Under the pieces are notes generated by a model. That model made no database searches. It was not told the DNA's origin and worked only from the letters and a program-made list of their open reading frames with translations. Shown one piece after another: positions 11,438 through 23,500 of a stretch of DNA of 64,000 bases (positions within the stretch are counted from its first letter, which is position 1; the number at the start of each line of letters is the position of its first letter). This stretch comes from Undaria pinnatifida (lineage: Eukaryota > Sar > Phaeophyceae > Laminariales > Alariaceae). Location: the NCBI GenBank assembly GCA_012845835.1, contig JABAKD010000028.1:4957090-5021089 (forward strand), given 5' to 3'. Both the position numbers and the translations under genes were made by a program.

Positions 11438-12224
11438 AGGGGAAGGACTCCGCAAGAATCAGATTCCACCGCATATCATACAGCGCCCGACCGACCTATT
11501 AATAGCTCGCACCTCATAAGTGGAAAGGACCTTTGTTTTCCAGAGAGCACTTCGTTCACGGGAAACGGACGTCCTGAATCAGCTCTGCCGACAGACCTGG
11601 ATCTATCTGATATTCTTACTGCTGTACGCTATCTTGCACACAAAACCTACCTGTAGTTTCGCTCGAGACAACCGGTTTGCACATAATATCTTCACTGTCA
11701 CACCAGGTGAAGTGGGTACATGAGCAGGATATGTACAATTAATTGTAGAATAGGTAATGACAGGATTTTTTGTGTTTACGGGCACTACGAGACCTTCTGC
11801 CCGTTATGTGCAATATCATACCAGGTACAGCAGCATTAGTAGTAGTCGCGGTGGTAGCAATAGGTGTGAACCATAATTGTTGTTGTGCTGCCAAGGGTCG
11901 CTACCGGAAGTCTACAGCTACGAGTTTTCTGGTGTTTATTAATAGTTCGCCCGCGATCGATCCTCCAATTAATTCATGATAGCGAGCGTGTACCTCGCAG
12001 TATTTTCGTACCTCGCACCTGGTATATTTTGTCAGCTGGATCACCCTTTGGAGGCGATAGCTGCTCCGAGCATCTAGCCCTGGTGGTGGTGGTTGTATCG
12101 GTTGTTGTGGTGGTGTTGGTGGTGGTGGTGCTTCGTGTTGCTCTCCCCGCCAGATTGCAGATCTTATATGACTGTTTTCTTCTTACGTGTACCTACTTCG
12201 CAGTTAGAGATATTAATCGTGCAC

Positions 12225-12367
12225 CTCGTAGCGCATGCCGGTGTTGTTTTGGAACAAAATCAAATTTTGAAGACGCATAGCTGGTTCGAAATACTACCGA
12301 CTGCTGCTGCTGCTGCAGCTGCTGGTTGTTTGATGTTTTGGCATGATCATTCGTTGTGGTGAGACTG
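12225..12367 (-). CDS. Exon W, copy 1: Gln-rich coding exon
   Basis: The acceptor TTTATTCAG at the right and the GTGCAC donor at the left bound 143 bases encoding SSLTTTNDHAKTSNNQQL, a run of Gln, then VVFRTSYASSKFDFVPKQHR. Copy 2 (38833-38978) is 3 bases longer in the Gln run, so the frame is kept. Neighbouring exons were not identified. Family unknown. In copy 2 a 70-bp retroelement fragment lies in the intron immediately after the donor. Confidence 0.45.
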
Positions 12368-12689
12368 CTGAATAAACACACCGACGCGAAAAGGTTCACG
12401 TTGTGAAGTTTATTTGACAAATAATGCCGCGCGCACAAACACTGTAATGTGCTGATCGATCGCTTCCCTCTTCTCGCGCATGTTGGTCTATGGTTTGGCA
12501 CTCGTTTAATCTTCTTGCATCGCGCCACCTCTTTCTGCCCTCCTCTCTAGACGCGCTCTCGGTAGTATTGCCTGCACCATGTAGATATATGACGTCGAGT
12601 ACGGCCCCTCTCCCCACCTCGCTGCGTTGGGTACACAGAGATGTCTTGGACGAAGAGTATCCTGTTCAATACACATACTGGTCTGTCAA

Positions 12690-14240
12690 TAGCTGCGACT
12701 GATAAAAGTATTGGTTTGCCAATGATGGCCTATTGAGTATCCTACTGCTATGTCTATAAACTACTTGATGTCACGTTTGTGCGCAATATGATTCGACTAT
12801 TCGACTGCCAATAGCCTATCGAATACGCCTATTGGGCGGTCATTGACCAATTGAGTATTCCTGTTGGTATGATATTTTTGTTAATTGAATATTTATGTTG
12901 GTTGCTTAATACGTTGGGTATTGCACGTCACTACTGCAACTATTGCCAACTTCGATCGATGCAGATGCTATGTATCACAACCGAACCATACTCTGAATGA
13001 TAATTCATTGAATATCCCTGGTGGGCAATGACCCAATAAAAATGTCTGCCAATAGGTTGGGTTGTTTTGCATATCGATACCTACTGTAAACTGGAATTGG
13101 AGGGTGAAAAGATCGACCGATACCTATTTCATGAAGCATCGACGAAGCAAACCCTTGACAATAGATTATGGATTACCTCTTCGTGGACAATATCTTATCG
13201 GGCATGCGTATGGGTCGTGTTAAGGTATTAGTGAGGTATTAGTCCCTTTGACCACTTGCAAAAGGTTAACCAACAGCTTACCTTACAACACTCTTCCCCC
13301 CTGAAACGGCGGGACAGCAGGTCGGCCAGATATACGGGCGGACGTGTCAATTATCTAAGCCGTTTCATTTCCTGGGTAGTCTATACCGGGGAGAGTATTT
13401 TTCAAGTTCGACACGGGGAAAATCTGAAAAAGTTTATCGTGGTGGATGTGGGGTTTGAATCCACGACTAAAAAAACTCATGGTCCTGCCGACGACGCCAT
13501 TCGTTAAGGTTATTAGTGGGGTATTAGTCTGTTTGACCACTTGCAAAAGGTTAACCCATAGCTTACCCAAACTAAGCCTTATAACAGTCGGTCAATGGGT
13601 TGATCACAGCATATCGACACCTACTGGCACCGGCAACAACGTAGGTAGGGTGAAATTGTAGATCGATATGTACTTTTCTTTTGTCGTACACACCCTATAT
13701 ATTGGTCTATTGCATATGCCTACTGCTCTGTCAATAGGTTTTGATGTTGCATATTGATGACTATTATTGTCACGTAAAATAAGAGGAGGTTGGAATTGTC
13801 GATCGCTACTTGTTTCATTAGCTAAAATTGTGAGGCTCACCGTACCGTGCGCAATACACCCATCGAATACGTATATTTTCCTTCGATAGGTTGGGGTATT
13901 CCATATTGATACCTACTACTGCCATCTACAAAAAAAGGGATTTGAAAGTGTCAGTAGTCGACCTATACAGTATCTTTGTATTTGACCAACAGGTTCAGAG
14001 GATATTGCACTAATACCAAATGCTATTGTTTTCTGGATAGGCGTGTGAAATTTTCGATCGATATCTAAGTCTTCGAGAATTTGGTGCAAAAACCTATTGC
14101 TCTTACAATGGGTGTGTGAAGTTGTCGATCGATAGTTATTTTGTTCTTCAATAGGTTCAGAGAATGCGGTGCAATATACAACATGGCACAATAGGCTACT
14201 TTTCATAGGATAAGTGTGTGGAATTGTCGATCGGAAGGCT
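12690..14240. repeat. Degenerate tandem array with CGATCGAT boxes
   Basis: Diverged units of roughly 70-160 bp alternate two boxes: a CAATAGGTT-like box followed by a CATATTGATACCTACT-like box, and a TTGTCGATCGATA-like box (near 12,953, 13,660, 13,796, 14,053, 14,124 and 14,225). It is interrupted at 13,222-13,575 by a block flanked by two copies of a 60-bp sequence (GGTATTAGT...GACCACTTGCAAAAGGTTAA). The whole array recurs at about 39,290-40,860. No coding frame persists. Confidence 0.6.
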
Positions 14241-14382
14241 TATCAATATGCCATGTTTTCCAAAACAAAAGAATGGTGAGAGGCAATCCAAGTCTGGCGT
14301 TCGAAACAATAGAATGTTTCCGTCTGTCGATACCTACTGTCTGAAAGAATGGAATAATAGCGAAATGTATATCGAAGGGACG

Positions 14383-14660
14383 GGCCGCAAAGCCAGAACG
14401 GAAGCAGGTATGGTTGGAGCCTAGGGGCAGGTATGCCGAACACACAAAAATAAACATTGGTCGTCAAGAGTATACATACTTGTTGGCCACACAGCCAGGA
14501 TGGAGGTCGGTACCGGTGGACCTTGGGGGCAAGCACGCTGAAAAAAGGAGAACAAAAAACGAACTAAGAGGAACAGCCTTGTTGGCTGCAAAGCTGGAAC
14601 GGGGCTCGATGACGGGGGGCCCTTTGGGCAGGTACAATCAAACAGGAAGAAAGGGGGTCA
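14383..14660. repeat. Three tandem units of about 100 bp
   Basis: Units start at 14,383, 14,485 and 14,584 with GGCCGCAAAGCCAG, GGCCACACAGCCAG and GGCTGCAAAGCTGG, and each continues through a GGGGCAGGTA-like segment. They are clearly diverged from one another but all present in copy 2 (41,004-41,290). The plus strand stays open across them, which may be chance in a repeat without stops. Confidence 0.6.
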
Positions 14661-14669
14661 AGCAGAATT

Positions 14670-15140
14670 GATAAATGGGCTGGGGAGCCAGCACGGGACA
14701 GCTACTTTGGGACCTACGGGAGCTCTCAACGGGAAGTCAGTGGTCAGCAGCGTGCGACCTCATCACGATAGTAACAGTTGGAACGCCCCACCAGCTGGGG
14801 CTAATGTGCAGCAAACATGTTCGCGGAAAAACGAGTACGTCGAGAAGACGAAAGGAACGGCTGCTGGGGCCGTGACGTCTCCGGGGGGCGGACGGGGGGG
14901 GCATCCTGCTGCCCGTGCCTGCTTGTGCGACCATCTGCCAAGAGTGTGTAAGCTATGGATAGGGTTGTTGTGGTGTATCTTTATTAGACTGATGGATACA
15001 GTCATAGGGCTCGATTGTCGATTTCTTCACAAAGGTGGACACAGGGGAAGGGTGTTGGGGCGTGGTTTGTCTGGGGGGGGGGGGGAGGGGGGCGCTCAGT
15101 TTGTGCATGGCCGTAGTCATCTGACCATAGACCCTCGCAT
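14670..15140. other. Interval without a supported gene; G tracts
   Basis: G-rich on the plus strand, with a run of about 13 G near 15,066-15,080. Overlapping open frames occur on both strands and I cannot choose between them. Confidence 0.35.
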
Positions 15141-15144
15141 CCAT

Positions 15145-15345
15145 ACTATGCCGTGACGGAGCACGTCGGGTTGACCAACCAGGCAGACGTTGCTTGTACC
15201 AATCGCGAATCGCCGTGAGGTGTTCGGCGAGTCGCATGAAGGGTGAACTGCATCCTTCCATGGACCGCTCGTTAGATGGATTTCGGCACTCTGTGCCCAC
15301 TTTTTTGCTTACGAATGACAGCGCCAGCGAGCTACTTTGTTTTCT
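15145..15345 (-). pseudogene. Exon U, copy 1, doubtful
   Basis: It encodes the same segment as 41739-41982 in copy 2 (SKKVGTECRNPSNERS and FMRLAEHLTAIRDWYKQ). The CAG acceptor of copy 2 is changed here, and a 2-base difference after PGW puts the downstream part in another frame without the copy 2 stop. Confidence 0.35.
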
Positions 15346-15399
15346 GGTGTGGCCACTCCAGAGACAATAATGGGTATTACTATGCAACACTGCTTCGTG

Positions 15400-16330
15400 G
15401 GTGGCTTACTAAATTCACACTACGTGATGCGATCATTCCCCTTGTGTGGAGTTAGCGTTCTCCACCCCCGCACAATATGATTTAACTCGATAACCACCAT
15501 GGTGACCGTCCCACCCCCCCCCCCAAAAAAGAAACAAACGGTACCCTGGTTGTCTAGCTCATGCAGTGATTGGCAATTTTTACAGCGTCGTTGCTAACCA
15601 ACGCCAACCCCAATGTACGTATAATTTTTTACAGTGTCGGTGCCAAATAAGGTAAACTATTATATATATGTTGTGTATATACTCCGTATATTTTTTTTCA
15701 AGGGGGAGGGTCCAGAGAGAGTACACCTGTAATTCTTTTTAATGATCGGGTTGAGGATACACGATTTATCTTAAATTCAGGTTTTGGGGTGAGATATGCT
15801 GGTCCATATGGTGAATTCACGACATAAAGTCCCCAGTCAGAGTAGGGAGGGGAGGGCGTACTCGTTCATGGCTTGCCTTGGTCATTTGACCATTGACCAC
15901 GCATCCCTTTCGAGACGGAGCACCGTTCCTACTCCTAATAGAGACACCTACAACATTTGGGCGCTCAATCCGCTTCTTCCAAATATATGTCGTAGAAACT
16001 GTTTGCTTATCGTATCCCCGTCCTGTTTCGCCGTCTGCGGTCACCACCTAGCTCCTAGGATAGCGGTCTTTTTCTCGCTACGCACTAGTCTACCAAACTC
16101 TTCCATGCCACATGCATCTAATTTCCTCATCTCATCCTCTATCTAGCACATACATCCCGTTCCTCGTTGTATATTTCACATTCTCCTACACTACGGTCAG
16201 AGCAGGGGGGGGGTAAACAACGCGGCTGAGACCCAGAATGGCGTCGACGGGCTGGTAGACACGTTTTACGATATGGGTACCACATTTTGGCCTATATGGT
16301 TCTACGTGACGAGGCTTCTAAGAAAACTAA
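15400..16330. other. Interval without a supported gene; retroelement insertion point in copy 2
   Basis: No splice-framed exon is seen. The sequence near 15,612-15,625 is the empty site of the 7.3-kb insertion in copy 2: flanking sequence on both sides of the insertion is contiguous here. Confidence 0.5.
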
Positions 16331-16334
16331 ATCA

Positions 16335-16518
16335 CTAGTCTATAGCTACAGAGTGTCTCTTCTGTGGTAACACAATTGCCTGGTAGGCGAGAAAGGCCTG
16401 CACCGGTAACAATGCAACATCCCCAACTGTTCTGGGAGGCGAGCCAATGGCCTTGGCGAGGAGACATCTGCCAGCTACGCGTCGCGCGAAGAGGAGGCGT
16501 TGCACAATCCGCAAGACT
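16335..16518 (-). CDS. Exon T (3' coding exon), copy 1
   Basis: The acceptor GCCACAG is followed by one base and 61 codons ending in TAG, including LLFARRVAGRCLLAKAIGSP and LLPVQAFLAY, and ending KRHSVAID. Copy 2 (50243-50426) has the same length, acceptor and stop with a few substitutions. Upstream exons were not found. Family unknown. The stop codon lies inside a TAGTCTA motif shared by both copies. Confidence 0.42.
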
Positions 16519-16529
16519 CTGTGGCGCCA

Positions 16530-17740
16530 AAATTAGGCCACACTGCCCCAGGTATGTATCTTGTACGGGTGAATCGTTAGCGCTAGAGCCCCTTGAGCCC
16601 TTTCCCCCGCCGTTTGGTGTCCTCAGGGCCATGAATGCACATTCCCCGAGAACCTGCTTTTTTGTCGTCAGTACTCGGGAGGGCATACGGGTTCGGGCAA
16701 GGTTTTGGTCGGCGGCCGACCTAAGTATCGTGATTTCACCCTACTACATATTTCAATGGGGTTGGTTTTCGTTGGGGATCCCTGACAGACGTTTGCTCGG
16801 GCGTTCCCGCACAGCAGTATCAGAATTGTAACGGACATACCATACCCATACCGGTGCATGGTGTTTTGATTGCGTGTGCTCAATAGCGTCGGGTCGGATA
16901 CATGGATCGCGTAACAAGTTGGAGCCAATTTTTTTCTCTAAAAATACCGATTAAGGTCGCGGCACGCCGACCTTGTAGTTGACCAAAGGAGGGTACTAAA
17001 GTATTTCACGCGCTTTTTAATTTCCGATTCTAGGCCAATCGTGCCAGTAACTCTGCGTCCCACCCAAAGAAACGAGTTACCAGGTATAGTCTAGTCTATA
17101 CATTACATATACCAGGTATATTTTTGTCGCAGCGTACAAGTAATTCCATGGTTCGTATCGCGTACGTTTAAAGCCTATGTATACCTGGTAGGTAGTCACC
17201 CTCGAGAGTGGATCTAAGCAGCCGAACACAGGGGACGCGAACTACGATATAGCTATACCCCTTTTTGGCAAATGTGTTTCGTGAATGACGGGGGCTCCTT
17301 AATCCAAAATCGACGGGGTTTGATTACTGGTTTTCAATCTGATTTGTTTTTTTTATACCGGTTTGGTCGTCTGGTTGCGGTTTCAGTTTGCTCGAACTAC
17401 CAAGGGTTTGGTTGAGGCATCGTAGAGCTCCTCGCGTGTGAGGAGCCACAGAAGAAAAACGTGTGCACCTCTATCTACCGTAGCACGTATGTCGTGACGG
17501 GGCTCCTCAACGAAGTGACCTCCCTGCCGTAGCCTCTCTCGGTCTTCTGCTTAGAACGTAAGTGAAACGCGCCATTAGGGCGACGAGTAGATAGGCGCCC
17601 CTCGTGCAATGCACGCACGAGTTGAACGAGGGGCAGACGCACCGTGCATCGCACCAATCCATGCATCACACACGGTAGAGGTTCACCGACCGTTGTCTTT
17701 TCCCCGTAACTCCTCCTTGCTTGAGGAGCTCCGTGAATCA
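16530..17740. other. Highly conserved interval without a supported gene
   Basis: From about 16,930 to 17,740 this differs from copy 2 (50,840-51,650) at only a few bases. It holds a TAGTCTAGTCTA double motif (17,087-17,098), three TACCAGGTA/TACCTGGTA motifs (17,078, 17,110, 17,182) and a small hairpin (CTCCTC...GAGGAG near 17,430). No frame with splice signals was recognised. Confidence 0.4.
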
Positions 17741-17745
17741 CATAC

Positions 17746-17803
17746 ATACATACATACACACATACACATATATAGTCTACACATACATACATACATACAT
17801 ACA
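17746..17803. repeat. (CATA)n microsatellite, copy 1
   Basis: Tetranucleotide CATA/CACA tract interrupted by TATATAGTCTAC. Copy 2 has a longer, purer tract at 51,650-51,735. Confidence 0.9.
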
Positions 17804-18075
17804 CACAAAGAGAGACTAGGGTTCGGTTTCTCTCCGTCCGAGGAACAGACCCATCCATGTGGGCTATTAATAGGTGACTACAAATTGATTACTGGTACGA
17901 AGCACAAATAGGTTTTGGAAGAAGGCTTGAGGTTGGGGAGTTGTCTACTCAGACAATTGTTTGGGGCCCCAAAAGTCGTACCTATACCGTAGCACGCCTG
18001 ATTGGTTTTGCACACTGCACCCGTACATGGAAACACAGAGCACCGTAACACCCTGAACCGGTTTGTTAATGCTAC

Positions 18076-18239
18076 ATATCCGTCGACTGGGGCGTCGATC
18101 GATCGAACATCTGTAAGCGACAGGTGAACGCCGGTGTCATCGAACTCGATTTTCTGGCGTCCATGTCGGATTTCGGCAGCGTATTCGGAAAGAAAATAAA
18201 TGCGGAGTTTCTGCAGCTGTTTCATCGGAAGCTTCGTGT
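18076..18239 (-). pseudogene. Exon V, copy 1, frameshifted
   Basis: It matches 52021-52180, where the frame is open from the TGATCAG acceptor. Copy 1 has four extra bases near 18,190-18,200, which separates the upstream frame (EASDETAAETPH) from the downstream one (AEIRHGRQKIEFDDTGVHLS). The downstream part is otherwise well conserved. Confidence 0.4.
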
Positions 18240-18568
18240 CTGATCAATTCGTATACATTAGTCACGTGTCACGCTTCACGCCCCGTGACAAAAACCGACT
18301 TACCAGGTACAACGTTTTAAAATAGACACAACAAGGTGCGCTCATCGTGCATTCATCGCCTTTTCTCTGGGGCACAGAGAACAGAATCTGCCCTACCACC
18401 GGCCTCCCACGGCGCCTAAGGTTGACCCAATGACGCCCACTAAACTTATTTCGCAAAAACAAAAATCAAACACACCTTTAAGACGTTTGAAAGTGGGCAC
18501 ATCGTACAAACCCCCAACTAAATTACCGAAAGCACAGGCAAAGACAGAAAGTCGGAACGCAGTCTGCC

Positions 18569-19731
<1,163 letters not shown>

Positions 19732-19739
19732 GGCAAGCA

Positions 19740-20550
19740 TCATCCTACACTAACTCCAAGCACGTGTTTGCCACAAAAGTGGGTGGGGTTATATTATCGC
19801 ATCATGCACAGGGCGCCGTCGCCCATGCAACGTCATCACAAGCTGAGAAAACGGCAATGCGACTAACCCAGCAGCGGTATAATATTCCTGGTACACAATA
19901 CCCGCAATCAGCGACCCTACTTAGGGTAAAAACCCAATCGCTGGACGACACCGGGAGGGGCCCAATAGCTTCTGGTGCGACCCTCGGGGAGAGGGGGAGA
20001 GTGGAGGGTTCAGCATATCGCGAGAACTGCTAACAACCGAAAGGAAGTCTCGTCTGGCCTGCATGGTGGAAACCCATCTCATGCGATAGGACATTGTTAT
20101 GAGAATCGGACACGACGGTCAAGCAAATATTTCGTCTCGCCTACACGAGCTGAAACCCAAGCCATGGCGATAATGCAATGCTACCGTGTACCAGCGACCA
20201 AGACTACAGGTAGCGAGGGCGAGGGTGTCACGAAAGAGGTTACGCCACTCGCGCGATTGGTTCCGTACCCCACGGGTAATTCGGGCTTAAAAAACATTTT
20301 TCGTTTCCGGAGCGTATCGGATAGACCCACAATTAATTGTGCACGGCGTAAAACCGAAAATCACGAAAATTGAATAGACGTGATCCGTCTATGGCCTAAT
20401 CGACTCCGCCCAAGCTTGGCAATGGTTTCCCCCTCCCTAATCTCCGACTGCAGCCTTGATTATAGTGCAAGGACATCTTCAGGTGTACCTGGCTGAAACC
20501 CGATACATGCGCTATGACAATATTTCAGTCTACCAACCTACGAGATACAG
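19740..20550. other. Interval without a supported gene (3' of gene P)
   Basis: The minus frame around VGSLIAGIVYQEYYTAAGL (about 19,840-19,930; 52,600-52,720 in copy 2) looks protein-like, but I could not anchor it with splice sites. No polyadenylation signal of gene P could be assigned. Confidence 0.35.
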
Positions 20551-20556
20551 TCAAAA

Positions 20557-23500
20557 CTATCGCACTTGGCCGAATACGGCAGCCGCGTAGCCGTGAACAA
20601 ACGAGCTCAGGGTCATGGGCGCATGTCGGCTGAGGTCTTCGAAAGTGATGATTGTCTGGCCAGCCGACACAAGCCTTGACCGGATGCATAGGTCCTGTAC
20701 ACACATGATAAGGCCATGCAGACAGCATGGGCGACGGGAGGCAGCGCACGAGCTCAGGTACGGAGGCGATAGCACACACGAGCTCAGGCGGGGAGGAGAA
20801 AACATACAAGTTAATACAGAAGATCGGTATACTGTCCTTAATGGAGGGTGAACATGCAGCATAAGCTTGCCGTCGTGCTGTGTGCAGGTGGTTCAAGTAT
20901 TTGCTGTAAATATTGACACCGGTATTCAGAGAGGGTGGGGGTCGCCCTCTCCCGCTCCAATCCCAACCCACCGAGCCCCTCACACACTAATTTCAAATAG
21001 GTTGGACCTGTGTGTAGTTCTACCCTCAACCCCTGCCTACCTGCACCCACCGGCGTGGGAAACATATTCTCGAAAGTAGTACAGGATGATTTCCCCAGGC
21101 ATTCAAATTTCAAGGCGCGCCCTCTATCTATGTACTATGTAGCAGAATGCTTAAAGCATAACTAAACCCAATGGACGCCTCTGCTCACCGGGGTAGCGTC
21201 CATGTTTCTCTTGCAGTCGGCTTCGGCGACGTTGAGTAGGCAGTGCATCACCCAAAGAGACACTGCGGGGCCGTTGTTCCCCACCTCGAGCGTGGCCTGG
21301 ATAAGGCAGTGGACAACGTGACTGGGCAGCCCTTGGCACGTGCAGAGGGAAGAGACCGCGCTGGAAACAAACGAAGGACAACAACACCACGCAACAACGG
21401 TCGACGCTGAAGTGTAAGTATTTTGTATTGATTACACAATGGGCAAATTTTGCTTTGCCTGCATGCCTTTTCTCGTCCGTCAGCTGTTCATTAGATCGAT
21501 TCCATTCCTTTGTTGTGTTTGTTTTGGTGATATTTTTTTTTTGTCGTTTTTGCCTTCTTCAAATTGATCGATCTGCTCTTTGACGGCTGCTACCGATTAA
21601 CGCAGGCTGCCCACTCAGCATACCGGGCGGACAGAAACTACCCCCTGTTTTTACGGAAATCCAACACACCTTGAGAAAAACAGCCTTTCTACTCTTATCT
21701 TCACGCCGCGCAGATAACAAGCAAAACTCCGGGGTAGACCAGCGACGAACCGTTTCTCCAAACCAACTTCGCCGCTCTTACCTTCATGCTTCATCGAAAA
21801 CAATGGGAACCTCGGGGCACATAATCGAAGCACGGGTATGTCCAAGAAATGCCGGTGCATCATACTCAAGTCTATGCCAACACACGCGAATATATTACGG
21901 ATATTTTTCGTTCTCGTCTTGCAGTCTGACAAAATAGTTTAAACCACATTCATTCATGATCTCCGCCGTTGAAGCAGACGATGACACAAAGCCCCAAATT
22001 TCATCATTTATTTCATACTAATTCAAGAAACAAATGTTTTCCGACGTCGAACTAAGTAATATGCGGCATAAAACCCGATGTCGATCACTCATAACCATCC
22101 CAATACATTATTAATAGAACAAAACCAAGAAAAACCGAGGAAGCAAGAAACCTATGCACAAAGGCAACCTACCAGGTAGGTATGTTTATTTGACCAAACA
22201 CCTCAACTCAATCTCTCCTCTCTGCCTCTTCTGTTTGTGCTGATATTAGTAGTCTAACTGAAGGCCCTCACCTCAAGAAAATATCATCGTAGAGGGCTGA
22301 CATAGTTTCATCTTCCAACCAGGTGTGCGTGGCCGGAAATTGCTCTCGCAGCACCTTCCACGAGTGGCCCAACCCCTGGACAAACGGTAGGCAAAAAAAT
22401 GTCTTTTTACGCCTGTACGTAATCTTGAGGAGCTTAGACTACCCCCCTGTCCGGGAAAAAGTACCCCGCGTTATTTCCACGTGTTGTGTATAGGTTCGTC
22501 TCCCAAAACGTTATTATCATGTACTTGGGGCTTGCTGTGGAGTGCTCTACGCAGATAATCCATACCGTAGCCTTAGTCCACCACTCTATCGCGCAGTCTG
22601 GGGGGTAACCGATCACCACTCTTGACGAAAAATGTAAGGACCGTTGGATACTTTGACATAGTCGGGAGATCCGCAATTATGGTCGGGGTACTAATAATAT
22701 GTATACACTACGGACCTTACGTTTCCGCCCTTTTTGGCATTCGTCTGTTCAGTAAGGGGTTTTCGGGCACGCCCATGTCTTACACGCAACCTGCAGGCTT
22801 TCTTTGAAAATGTCAACCTTTGTTTGCGTGTAGCACCACAGTAGGTTTATATATGATTCGGAAATAGATATTAGAATATTAAAATACACGTATATATCCA
22901 TCTGAGGTGAATCTATTGTTTTCCGAGGTTTCTTACACGAAACATCGTTTTTGAATATAACTGAAGGTGCAACTCGACCAAAAAAACTCATGGGCTAGGT
23001 ATGAATTAAATATGAATACTGCGAAATAGAAAATGGCCTACCTGGTATTATTTTTTTTTTCCCGACGATTTTGGGTGAAGGAGTCCCGTCATTCAAAAAA
23101 CGGTTTAGCCAAAAAAAGGTATACCTCTATCGTAGCAAGCCTCCTGACCAAGTGCATCATGAACTTAAACGTTGATCAATCATAAACACTTCCATAAATA
23201 GAAAAAAACACACCAAGGAAAACAAGATACCCGCACCTGTTTCCGCCTGAACCAACGACACAATGTATCCTGCTACCACACCGAACCCAAACGCAGGGGT
23301 CATGGGCTTACATGACCAAGTGCACCACGAACTTCAACGTTGGTCACTCATAAACACTCCCATTTATAGAAAGAACACCAAGGAAAACAATACAACCGTA
23401 CCTCTTTCCGCTTGATTGAACCAACAACACAATATACCCTGTAAAGCTACCACACGGAACCATATCGCAGGGGTCATGGGCTTACCTTCTGGAGCTGAAG

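Noticed and set aside
13440..13480. tRNA-like T-arm (GGTTTGAATCCACGAC)
   Set aside because: There is no A-box at the right distance on either strand and no acceptor or anticodon stem.
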